DNA of 6,575 nt from contig QHXE01000011.1 in assembly GCA_003222835.1 (NCBI GenBank), positions 1 to 6,575 on the forward strand, read 5' to 3'. Below are positions 1 to 6,575 of this stretch, one piece after another (the stretch's first letter is position 1; every line of letters starts with the position of its first letter). Below the pieces are notes generated by a model. It was not told where the DNA came from. It did not search any database and was given only the letters and a program-made list of their open reading frames with translations. The stretch is from Acidobacteriota bacterium. Its GTDB lineage: Bacteria > Acidobacteriota > Blastocatellia > Pyrinomonadales > Pyrinomonadaceae. The translations under genes were made by a program, and so were the position numbers.

Positions 1-2325
1 AAGGACGGATCGTGGAAGATTCATGAAGCGACCGGTCATAATTTACTGGAAGACACGGCCGTATCCGGCATCGTAGTCAACTCTCGCGATATTACAAATC
101 GCAAGCGCTTAGAACAGCGTCTGACCGCCCAATATCAAGTGGGGCGCGTACTGGCGGAAGTCGAGAAACTTCGTGAGGCCGCACCGAGGTTGCTGCGAGC
201 GATCTGCGAAAGTTTGGGGTGGGACCTAGGCCAATTTTGGATCCGGGATCGCGAAGCGAACGTGCTTAATTGGCTGACATCCTGGAGAATGTCCTCGCAA
301 GGCCCGACGGAATTCGAGGAAGCAAGTCGCCATCGCACTTTTCTTTTGGGCGCGGGGCTGCCGGGGCGTGTTTGGGCCAGCGGCGAACCGGATTGGATTA
401 TTGACCTTGCGAGCGATCCAAACTTTCCACGGGCTTCTTTTGCGGCCGCCTCGGGTCTACGGTCTGCGTTTGGTTTTCCCATCGTACTAGGCGATGAAGT
501 CTTGGGCGTCATCGAGGTTTTCAGTCACGAAAGGGAAGCTCCCGACCAACGCTTGCTGGATATGATGAGCGGAATAGGAAATCAAATCGGACAGTTCATC
601 GAACGTCAGCGCGCGGAAGCGAAAACGTCACAACTCTACGATCGCGAGCAGCGAGCCCGGCATGAAGTCGAAGCCGCTATGGATCGCATGCGCCGCGTGC
701 AGACCGTAACCGATTCGGCACTGGCGCATCTTTCTCTGGATGAATTGTTGGCCGATCTATTAAATCGCGTACGCGATGCGATAAACGTTGATACGGTTGT
801 TATTCTGCTGCATGATTCTGAAACTAACGAGTTATTGGCCTGGGCTGCGAAGGGCCTGGAAGAAGAGGTCGATCTGGGCATTCGCATTCCCATCGGCGCC
901 GGCTTCGCCGGAAAAATTGCCGCGCAAAAATCGCCAGTGATAATCAGCGACATCGAAGGATCGGAGCTTTACAATGACCTTCTACGCCGCAGAGGCATTC
1001 AATCGTTGCTCGGCGTGCCGCTCTTCGTCGAAGGCCGGCTGCTAGGTGTTATTCACGTCGGCAAGTTCATTCGTTATCAATTTACCGAAGATGACACGCG
1101 TCTGCTGCAGTTGGTGGCGGATCGCATCGCTCTGGCAATTGACAACGCGCGTCTGTTCGAAGAGGAGCGCGCCGCGCGCCAAGAAGCGGAAGCTGCGAGC
1201 CGCGCGAAAGATGAATTCCTCACCACGATTTCACACGAGCTGCGCACGCCGCTCACTCCTGTAATCGGCTGGATTCACATGATCCGAAACGGCATGCTTC
1301 CCGCATTGGAAGCGGAACATGGCCTGGAAGTGATCGAGAAAAATTCGCTCATCTTGAAGCGCCTCATCAACGATCTGCTCGATATGTCAGCTATTCTAAG
1401 CGGCAAGATGCGGATGGAGGAGTTGCCCGTCCCACTCGCGGCCGTAGTGCGCGAGGCCGTCGAGACGGTTCGTCCCATTGCCGCCGCTCATGATATTGAG
1501 GTCGACCTCCGGGTACCTGATGGCGCTAGCGACATTGTGACTGGGGATCGCGCGCGCCTCTTGCAGGTCTTCTGGAATCTGATGAGCAACGCGATCAAGT
1601 TTTCCTCATCCGGCGGCAAGGTCTCCGTTAGCTGCGAGGTTGCCGGTAAAGAAGCCGTCGTCCGCGTTGAGGATGCAGGACAGGGAATCGCGCCCGCTTT
1701 CTTGCCGTACGTATTCGAGCGTTTTCGACAAGCCGACGGATCGAAAACGCGCGCTCACGGCGGTCTCGGTCTCGGCTTGGCGCTGGTCAAGAGTTTCGTC
1801 GAAGCACATGAAGGCACGGTCGAGGCCGAAAGCGCAGGCGTGGGCGCCGGCAGTCGCTTTACGGTGCGCCTGCCTCTTCAATCGATCCAAGCTCCGCGAG
1901 CGGATCAGATCGGCGCAGTCAAGGCTGAGCCCGCCCCCAGACCGGCGAATCTGCTGATCATCGAAGACGATGAGGACACGCTCGAGATGCTGCGGGCGAC
2001 ACTCGAAGCGCGCGGCTTTCAGGTAACCGGTTTTGCCTCAGCGACCGAAACCCTGGACGTCCTGCCGAAGAATTCGGTGGACCTAATCATCTCCGATATT
2101 GGAATGCCGGTGATGGATGGATTCGAAATGATTAGACGCCTGCGCGAGCTTCCGGGTTACCAGACGGTTCCCGCAATCGCCTTGTCCGGTTACGCATCGC
2201 AGAAAGACGCGGCCAGTGCGATCGCTGCGGGATTCAATGCGCACGTCTCAAAGCCCGTCGATCCCAGAGAACTCATCGCGCTGGTCGATCAATTACTTCG
2301 GGAGCGGCCCGAATCGGGTGGTTAG
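1..2325 (+). CDS. Hybrid sensor histidine kinase (PAS-GAF-GAF-HisKA-HATPase-REC), 5' partial
   Basis: This is a two-component sensor kinase that should autophosphorylate on His and pass the phosphate to its own receiver. The frame is open from base 1, so the gene starts upstream of the window. A GTG at 139 is internal. Numbering visible codons from base 1: residues 1-45 look like the end of a PAS/PAC domain (VVNSRDITNRKRLEQRL). GAF1 spans about 60-200 (GLPGRVWASG, LGVIEVFS), a charged coiled linker about 201-234, and GAF2 about 235-383. The HisKA box is SHELRTPLTP with phospho-acceptor His412. HATPase_c has N-box Asn530, G1 Asp558 (DAGQGI) and G2 at 587-595 (GGLGLGLAL). The receiver (about 649-765) has acidic residues 655-657, phospho-acceptor Asp699 (SDIGMPVMDGFE), Ser729 and Lys751 (SKP). 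No membrane segment or output domain is visible, so the visible part is probably cytoplasmic. The stop is TAG. selA follows after 21 nt, suggesting an operon. The domains are clear; the ligands sensed cannot be told. Confidence 0.95.
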   Translation, partial: KDGSWKIHEATGHNLLEDTAVSGIVVNSRDITNRKRLEQRLTAQYQVGRVLAEVEKLREAAPRLLRAICESLGWDLGQFWIRDREANVLNWLTSWRMSSQGPTEFEEASRHRTFLLGAGLPGRVWASGEPDWIIDLASDPNFPRASFAAASGLRSAFGFPIVLGDEVLGVIEVFSHEREAPDQRLLDMMSGIGNQIGQFIERQRAEAKTSQLYDREQRARHEVEAAMDRMRRVQTVTDSALAHLSLDELLADLLNRVRDAINVDTVVILLHDSETNELLAWAAKGLEEEVDLGIRIPIGAGFAGKIAAQKSPVIISDIEGSELYNDLLRRRGIQSLLGVPLFVEGRLLGVIHVGKFIRYQFTEDDTRLLQLVADRIALAIDNARLFEEERAARQEAEAASRAKDEFLTTISHELRTPLTPVIGWIHMIRNGMLPALEAEHGLEVIEKNSLILKRLINDLLDMSAILSGKMRMEELPVPLAAVVREAVETVRPIAAAHDIEVDLRVPDGASDIVTGDRARLLQVFWNLMSNAIKFSSSGGKVSVSCEVAGKEAVVRVEDAGQGIAPAFLPYVFERFRQADGSKTRAHGGLGLGLALVKSFVEAHEGTVEAESAGVGAGSRFTVRLPLQSIQAPRADQIGAVKAEPAPRPANLLIIEDDEDTLEMLRATLEARGFQVTGFASATETLDVLPKNSVDLIISDIGMPVMDGFEMIRRLRELPGYQTVPAIALSGYASQKDAASAIAAGFNAHVSKPVDPRELIALVDQLLRERPESGG

Positions 2326-2329
2326 ATTG

Positions 2330-2350
2330 ATGACCGGAATGGCTCTATGA
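2330..2350 (+). promoter_or_regulatory. Six-codon mini-ORF overlapping the selA start (possible translational coupling)
   Basis: An ATG at 2330, just after the kinase stop (TAG 2323-2325), opens a frame of six codons. Its TGA (2348-2350) overlaps the selA ATG as ATGA. A second in-frame ATG lies at 2339. Stop-start overlap of this kind often allows ribosomes to reinitiate, and the selA ribosome binding site is weak. The arrangement is directly visible, but it could be chance, and there is no clear ribosome binding site for the mini-ORF. Confidence 0.2.
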
Positions 2351-3783
2351 CTCAATCAACGAATGATTTGCTTCGTGAGTTGCCTTCAATTGACTCGCTA
2401 CTGCGGACAACGACTGCACTCTCCTTGCAGCCGCTGATCGGAGCTGAGCACCTTGGAGCATTAGCACGCCGGGTCGCCGATGAACTACGGCAGGAGATTC
2501 TGGCCGCGGGCAATGCCGAAGGGTCTGTCGAAGATCGCGACGGAGATTTCTCTCGCGACAGCTTGCTTGAAGAAGCTGAACGACGGCTGGCTACCATCCA
2601 TCAGCAGGAATCAATCCGCGGACTTAGCCGCGTCATCAACGCAACGGGCGTGATTTTGCATACGAACCTGGGACGCGCGCCTCTGTCCGAGAGTGCGCGC
2701 CGCGCAATATTGGAAGCCGCCGGCTACGGCAATCTGGAATTCGATCTTGGTACCGGAACGCGCGGACGCCGTGGCGCTCGCGCCGAAGATCTGCTCGCCA
2801 ATATAACGGGCGCCGAGTCCGCGCTCGTCGTTAATAACTGCGCCTCCGCCGCGTTGCTGGTGCTTACCGTGCTGGCGCGCGATGGAGAAACGATCGTGTC
2901 GCGCGGCGAGCTGGTCGAGATTGGCGGCGACTTTCGCGTGCCCGATGTGATGGCTCAATCCGGCACGCACATGATTGAAGTGGGAACCACGAACCGCACT
3001 CGCCTTTCGGACTACCGGAAAGCCATATCTGCAAACACGAGACTCCTCATGCGCGTTCATACTTCGAACTATCGCATTGTCGGTTTTACAAAGACGCCGA
3101 CGCTCGAGGAATTGGCCGCCCTGGCGCACGACGCCGGACTGCTGCTTTACGAAGATGCCGGGTCGGGCGCGTTAATAGATTTCAGCGGATACGGAATTGA
3201 AGGTGAGCCGGTGATTCGAGCATCGATCGAAGCCGGCGCCGATGTCGTTTCTTTTAGCGGCGACAAGCTTCTGGGTGGACCGCAGGCCGGTTGCGTCGTA
3301 GGTCGTGCCGCGATCATTGAACGGATGAGAAGACATCCGCTGTATCGTGCGCTACGAGCTGACAAGCTGCGTCTCGCAGCCCTCGAAGCGACACTCGAAG
3401 CCTATGCGCGTGACGCATCAGTCAATGAACTTCCAACGCATCGCGCGATCGCATGCACAGTATCGGAAATTAGAGACCGCGCGAATGGCCTGATTAGTAG
3501 ACTTCCTCATGGAAAGACAGACGAGGCCTTCACTTTCGAAACTGTCGACGGCGAGTCAGCCAGTGGAGGTGGCTCCGCCCCAACTTCACGGCTTCCGACG
3601 GTGCTCATTTCGCTTACTCACGATACGCTCACGCCGAACCAAATCGAGGCGGCTCTGCGTCGGTCGCACCCGCCAGTCATCGTCAGAATCGTCGATGATC
3701 GGGTTCTTTTCGACTTACGGACGGTGGCGGAGAGCGAGGAACCTGAACTGGAGCGGGCCCTTCTTTCCCTTTCAGATGGATGA
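2347..3783 (+). CDS. selA: L-seryl-tRNA(Sec) selenium transferase (SelA)
   Basis: This PLP enzyme of the cytoplasm converts seryl-tRNA(Sec) to selenocysteyl-tRNA(Sec), using selenophosphate made by SelD. It is the bacterial route to the UGA-decoding aminoacyl-tRNA that SelB delivers. The 478-aa product is close to the usual SelA length (E. coli about 463 aa). Family landmarks run in order. The N-terminal tRNA-binding helical domain opens with LLRELPSIDSLL. Then come RVINATG (95-101), HTNLGRAPL (105-113), LEFDLGTGTRGRRG (130-143), VNNCASA (162-168), and SFSGDKLLGGPQAG carrying the PLP Schiff-base Lys307. After that come RALRADKLRLAALEATL and the C-terminal GESASGGGS. The ATG at 2347 is preferred because it gives the full N-terminus. 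A weak GGA at 2336-2338 is the only Shine-Dalgarno candidate, so translational coupling to upstream reading is possible. No catalytic residue looks lost. No selB, selD or tRNA-Sec gene is visible in the window. Confidence 0.97.
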   Translation: MTQSTNDLLRELPSIDSLLRTTTALSLQPLIGAEHLGALARRVADELRQEILAAGNAEGSVEDRDGDFSRDSLLEEAERRLATIHQQESIRGLSRVINATGVILHTNLGRAPLSESARRAILEAAGYGNLEFDLGTGTRGRRGARAEDLLANITGAESALVVNNCASAALLVLTVLARDGETIVSRGELVEIGGDFRVPDVMAQSGTHMIEVGTTNRTRLSDYRKAISANTRLLMRVHTSNYRIVGFTKTPTLEELAALAHDAGLLLYEDAGSGALIDFSGYGIEGEPVIRASIEAGADVVSFSGDKLLGGPQAGCVVGRAAIIERMRRHPLYRALRADKLRLAALEATLEAYARDASVNELPTHRAIACTVSEIRDRANGLISRLPHGKTDEAFTFETVDGESASGGGSAPTSRLPTVLISLTHDTLTPNQIEAALRRSHPPVIVRIVDDRVLFDLRTVAESEEPELERALLSLSDG

Positions 3784-3788
3784 ATTTC

Positions 3789-3822
3789 CAAGAAAAGCCT
3801 GAAAATCGCTCGTTTTTTCTTG
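3789..3822. repeat. 8-bp inverted repeat with T-tract after selA (weak terminator candidate)
   Basis: The arms CAAGAAAA (3789-3796) and TTTTCTTG (3815-3822) are perfect inverted copies separated by 18 nt, 5 nt past the selA stop. A six-T run (3813-3818) partly lies inside the right arm. The stem has only two G/C pairs at its base and a long loop, so it would be a poor intrinsic terminator. The right arm touches the proposed -35 region of the next gene. It may end selA transcription weakly, or it may mean nothing. Confidence 0.25.
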
Positions 3823-3850
3823 CGCTTAACAATGATCGTCAGTGTATAAT
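3820..3850 (+). promoter_or_regulatory. Candidate sigma-70-type promoter for the second kinase
   Basis: A perfect TATAAT sits at 3845-3850. The best conventional -35 is TTGCGC (3820-3825) at 19 bp, matching only the TTG half of TTGACA. A closer match, TTAACA (3826-3831), is only 13 bp away, too short for standard spacing. Transcription would begin near 3857 and leave a leader of about 70 nt before the TTG start at 3929. The -10 is strong and in the right place; the -35 is weak. It suggests the second kinase has its own promoter rather than depending only on readthrough from selA. Confidence 0.45.
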
Positions 3851-3928
3851 CAAGCTGACGCCCTCATGGCTGTCCGGCGCGTAGCGGCGACGTTCCCGCC
3901 TCATTAAATCTCGAAGTTCCCCTGAACC

Positions 3929-5956
3929 TTGAAGACATTTTCCTGGAAATCGGTTTTAGTTTCGCTTGCTCTGGCTTTTTTGGCCGGCGTGGCTACGTGT
4001 GCGATCTGGCGAGCTGGTCTGATTGATTCGCTGCAAGCGGCCTTTGTAGTGAACGTCAACCGCGGTGAGGTGCCTCTGCAATCGCCGCAACCAGGGCTGG
4101 GCTTGATGCTTATCGTCGCGATCAGCATGAGCGCCGGCTTCTTTGTCAGTCGCTTCGGCGCGCGCCGCTCTTTCCCGATCCTGGGCTTGGGGTTCCTCGC
4201 GATGGCCGTGGCAAGCTTGCTGGCCTCACAACAGCTCAAGGTCGATATTCTTTTTGCTCCGATGGCCCTCGGTTCGGTGGGCGCCGTCTTTCTGGTTCAG
4301 CTTCAGCGGCTCTGGCTGATCGATACAGTGCTCACGGCTCATGTTGATCGCGTCGTTACGCGAGCCGATCACATCGAAGCCACCTTGGCGCAAGCTCGAC
4401 TGACCGGTGGCCTAAAGCTTTTGCAAACAATTCTTCCCTTGGAAGAGGCGGTAGTCTTTCATCCGGACGAAGACGGCGGCGCCCTCGTGCCTGGTGCACG
4501 CCTGCGCGCGAACTCAAGCGAACCGCTGGAGGCAAAACGAAATAGTATTTGGCGGCGACTGATTCAGCTTTGCGATCAGGCAGTGAGAACCAATGAGATC
4601 AAACTGGCGCCGGCGGGACAAATCGATTCGTTTGAGAGTGTGGCTTTGCCTCTACGTCATGAAGACCAAACAGTCGGCGCCCTGCTCCTTCGTTTGCGAG
4701 AACGTTTTGATGAGAGCGATCGACGCTTGCTGTCGTCAGTTGGTTCCCAAGTGGCGCGGAACTTACAGCGCGAGCAAGCTCGAAAGAAGAGGCTTGACGG
4801 TAATCTGCCGGCCTTTGTTTCATCGCGCACTTCGGGGCACCGTCTGCACGCGTTCGACGTCATCAGTGGAGTGCTCACCGAACATAGGTTTGGGGCCCAA
4901 GTCCTGGCCGAGGCGTCCGATGGTTATGCAATTGCCTATTTAGATGGCACCCTGGCCTACGTGAATCCGGCGATGGCCTGGGCCGCGCGAATGAATGAAA
5001 GCGAGATTCAGAAGCTGGATTTATTTGGACTGCTGGATTGTTTTCGTTCCGGTGTGTTCGACGAGCCTTCGATCGCCGTCCGGCGAGTGCTGCAATCGGG
5101 CGAGACCTATCAGCGCGAGCTAGTGTTTCCCGGCCGAAATCAGACTCTGGAATTACGAATCGCCTTGGCCACCGAGCGCCACGGAAGCGGCCCGAACGGC
5201 AATGGCAGTGGGTCCACCCCGCTTTGTCTTATCATTCGCGTTCGCGACGTCACCCGCTTGAAAGAGTTCGAGCAGTTGAAGAGCGACATGATTTCTCTGA
5301 TGTCGCACGAGTTGCGCACTCCGCTCACCAGCATCAATGGCTTTGCTGAGCTGCTCGCACTGGATGACAAAATTCCGGAAGAATCGCGCGAGTTTCTGCA
5401 AATCATCTCAAACGAATCTCAGCGGATGTCCCGTATGATCGACACGTTCCTTTCCGTCACGCAACTTGAACGCGGCGATAAGCAGGAGGTCACGAAGATT
5501 GCGTTGCGTTTGGATGAGGCGGTGCGCGAAACGATGGCAGCGTTGCAATCCGTCGCCAAGAAAAAGCGCATTCGTTTGATCGAGCAAGGCAACGGCCGCA
5601 TCCCGCCGGTGGCCGCCGATAAGAGTCTGATCACACAAGCCATCTCGAAGCTGCTCGACAACGCGATTAAGTACAGTCCCGAGCGAACCGCGGTCACAGT
5701 TTCGACCGTGCTGGAAGCCGAAGCTGTGCGGGTCATCGTTGAAGACCGCGGCTATGGGGTCCCTGCCGAATCGATCGATCGCATCTGGGGAAAATTTTAT
5801 CGGGTCGCCCGTGACGGACAGGAAAAAGACGAAGAATCAACGGGGCTGGGCTTGGCTTTCGTCAAGGAAGTCGTCGAGCAACACGGCGGTACCGTGGCAG
5901 TAGAGTCAGAAGTCGGCCGCGGATCGAAATTCAGTTTTGCTTTGCCGAGGTTGTAG
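3929..5956 (+). CDS. Membrane-bound sensor histidine kinase (4 TM-GAF-PAS-HisKA-HATPase)
   Basis: This is a complete 675-aa transmembrane sensor kinase that should phosphorylate a separate response regulator, since it has no receiver of its own. The N-terminus has four hydrophobic stretches at about 8-28, 56-76, 84-102 and 107-125. Only about 28 residues separate the first two, so there is no large extracytoplasmic sensor. Next come a GAF-like domain at about 145-283 (LLQTILPLEEAVVF, VGALLLRLRERFDESD) and a PAS domain at about 318-440 ending in IIRVRDVTRLKEFEQLKSD. The HisKA box MSHELRTPLTS carries His460. HATPase_c has N-box Asn578 (LLDNAIKYSPE), G1 Asp606 (EDRGYGV) and G2 at 638-643 (TGLGLA). 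The kinase core resembles the PhoR/VicK/ResE type. The start is TTG, because an in-frame TGA lies at 3923 and later starts such as GTG 3989 would remove the first helix. The ribosome binding site is poor. A Gly/Ser/Asn-rich insert (419-429) lies within the PAS. The signal and the partner regulator are unknown. Confidence 0.93.
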   Translation: MKTFSWKSVLVSLALAFLAGVATCAIWRAGLIDSLQAAFVVNVNRGEVPLQSPQPGLGLMLIVAISMSAGFFVSRFGARRSFPILGLGFLAMAVASLLASQQLKVDILFAPMALGSVGAVFLVQLQRLWLIDTVLTAHVDRVVTRADHIEATLAQARLTGGLKLLQTILPLEEAVVFHPDEDGGALVPGARLRANSSEPLEAKRNSIWRRLIQLCDQAVRTNEIKLAPAGQIDSFESVALPLRHEDQTVGALLLRLRERFDESDRRLLSSVGSQVARNLQREQARKKRLDGNLPAFVSSRTSGHRLHAFDVISGVLTEHRFGAQVLAEASDGYAIAYLDGTLAYVNPAMAWAARMNESEIQKLDLFGLLDCFRSGVFDEPSIAVRRVLQSGETYQRELVFPGRNQTLELRIALATERHGSGPNGNGSGSTPLCLIIRVRDVTRLKEFEQLKSDMISLMSHELRTPLTSINGFAELLALDDKIPEESREFLQIISNESQRMSRMIDTFLSVTQLERGDKQEVTKIALRLDEAVRETMAALQSVAKKKRIRLIEQGNGRIPPVAADKSLITQAISKLLDNAIKYSPERTAVTVSTVLEAEAVRVIVEDRGYGVPAESIDRIWGKFYRVARDGQEKDEESTGLGLAFVKEVVEQHGGTVAVESEVGRGSKFSFALPRL

Positions 5957-6020
5957 TGCCATCTGCGGCGAATGGTTGATCTTGGGTATTCACGCACCTC
6001 AATAAGGAAGAACCGCAAAC
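5957..6020. other. Convergent intergenic spacer
   Basis: This 64-nt spacer separates the 3' ends of the plus-strand kinase and the minus-strand DUF4214-like gene. I see no strong GC-rich hairpin followed by a T-run on either strand. The only pairing found is an imperfect one, TTGGGT with ACCTCAA, around 5978-6002. How transcription ends here is not evident from the sequence. Confidence 0.4.
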
Positions 6021-6575
6021 TCACGGTGGCCCAAACCTTTGCCTATATTCGGTGGAGGTAATGAACGCCTTCACCATTTCGGCAGCGACGAAGTTACCGT
6101 TGAATTGATTCAGTTTGTTCAGCCAGAACTCCCACCCGGTGTAGTCTGTGTCCTGCGGATCGTTCGGGTTGCGGCGCAGATAACCAAAGAATTGCATCAG
6201 CACGAACGCGCGATTGAACTCCTGACTCGTCAAAGTTACATCGCTGGTGTTCGTGGCTGAACCGAATTCATTTATTGCCGCCTGGCGATCGCCTGTTGTA
6301 GGTGTAACACCTGCGTTGCTGAACAACTGATCCACGAATTGCGCCGGCGTCAGCGTCGTCGCGAACGCCGAGGTGAACCGCGAGCGCTGCACAAAGTCTA
6401 AGGCGAAAGCCTGCTTGTTATTCTCCAATTGCTGTTGCCAGTTCCCGACGTTCACTACTACGCCTTGGCCAATCTGCTGCGTGTCGGGCAGAAATTCATT
6501 GAAGCGCACGATCGGAACCGGAAGCTGATGCGCCCCGCCCAGCGTCGAAGCGCCGCTAGCACTGCCGTAAGCCGC
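6021..6575 (-). CDS. DUF4214-like domain protein, C-terminal part (5' end beyond window)
   Basis: On the minus strand the frame is open from the right window edge to a TGA at 6021-6023, giving 184 visible residues. A GTG at 6507-6509 is probably not the start, because 22 sense codons precede it (Gly/Ala/Ser-rich, then HQLPVPIVRFNEFLPD). The C-terminal half carries the pattern NRAFVLMQFFGYLRRNPNDPQD, then GWEFWLNKLNQFNGNF, then AEMVKAFITSTEYRQRFG. I recall this as the DUF4214-like tail of many long exported proteins of Acidobacteriota, often placed after beta-rich repeats. It has FVDQLFSNAGVTP and many Asn, Gln and Thr residues. No membrane segment or sorting signal is visible in this part. 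It is transcribed towards the kinase gene, so it is a separate unit. The specific role is unknown; surface attachment or export is only inferred from family context. Confidence 0.8.
   Translation of the reverse strand, partial: AAYGSASGASTLGGAHQLPVPIVRFNEFLPDTQQIGQGVVVNVGNWQQQLENNKQAFALDFVQRSRFTSAFATTLTPAQFVDQLFSNAGVTPTTGDRQAAINEFGSATNTSDVTLTSQEFNRAFVLMQFFGYLRRNPNDPQDTDYTGWEFWLNKLNQFNGNFVAAEMVKAFITSTEYRQRFGPP

Noticed and set aside
1606..1957. Open frames of about 94-105 aa on both strands within the kinase HATPase region
   Set aside because: The conserved N, G1 and G2 boxes are in the main frame, and these alternatives have no motif or ribosome binding site.
2611..3129. 172-aa minus-strand open frame inside selA
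   Set aside because: It lies wholly opposite selA, which has strong family motifs in its own frame. The minus-strand translation shows no recognisable domain and is a codon-bias shadow.
3781..3800. selA TGA stop read as selenocysteine
   Set aside because: The protein already ends at the usual SelA length after TGA, and no SECIS-like GC-rich hairpin follows directly. It is an ordinary stop.
3851..3928. Possible tRNA-Sec or small structured RNA between selA and the second kinase
   Set aside because: I found no acceptor-stem pairing, T-loop consensus (GTTCRANYC) or UCA anticodon arm. The GTTCCCGCC stretch alone is not enough. A covariance search for tRNA-Sec would settle it.
5957..6020. Bidirectional terminator in the convergent spacer
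   Set aside because: Only an imperfect pairing of about six bases was seen, with no T-run on either side, so it is not called as a terminator.
6039..6260. 73-aa plus-strand open frame opposite the DUF4214-like gene
   Set aside because: The minus-strand frame has the recognisable family pattern across the same stretch, so this frame is its shadow.

Overview
The window suggests an environmental soil-type bacterium, most likely an Acidobacteriota member of the Blastocatellia/Pyrinomonadaceae kind. The best clue is the minus-strand protein at the right edge. Its C-terminus closely matches the DUF4214-like tail I recall on many large exported proteins of that group. Large multi-sensor histidine kinases, mid-range GC with many AT-rich codons and a selenocysteine pathway gene are all compatible with this, but they do not prove it. 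The placement is recalled family knowledge, not a search result.

Layout, left to right. (1) Positions 1-2325, plus strand: the 3' part of a soluble hybrid histidine kinase that runs in from outside the window, with domains (PAS end)-GAF-GAF-HisKA-HATPase-REC. (2) Positions 2347-3783, plus strand: a complete selA, encoding L-seryl-tRNA(Sec) selenium transferase, 21 nt after the kinase and probably co-transcribed with it. (3) Positions 3784-3928: a 145-nt gap with a perfect TATAAT box and a weak A/T-rich inverted repeat. (4) Positions 3929-5956, plus strand: a complete membrane-bound histidine kinase with four predicted membrane helices, then GAF-PAS-HisKA-HATPase. It probably starts at TTG. 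(5) Positions 5957-6020: a short convergent spacer. (6) Positions 6021-6575, minus strand: the C-terminal part of a DUF4214-like protein whose start lies beyond the right edge.

The two kinases have intact phospho-acceptor His and ATP-binding motifs, and the hybrid kinase has a complete receiver. No DNA-binding response regulator is visible, so their outputs lie elsewhere. SelA converts seryl-tRNA(Sec) to selenocysteyl-tRNA(Sec), but no selB, selD or tRNA-Sec gene is visible here. I see no CRISPR array, insertion sequence, tRNA or rRNA, and no convincing previously undescribed system. The points most worth a second look are selA lying between two sensor kinases away from its usual partners, the TTG-started kinase with an unusual membrane module, and the edge-truncated surface protein.
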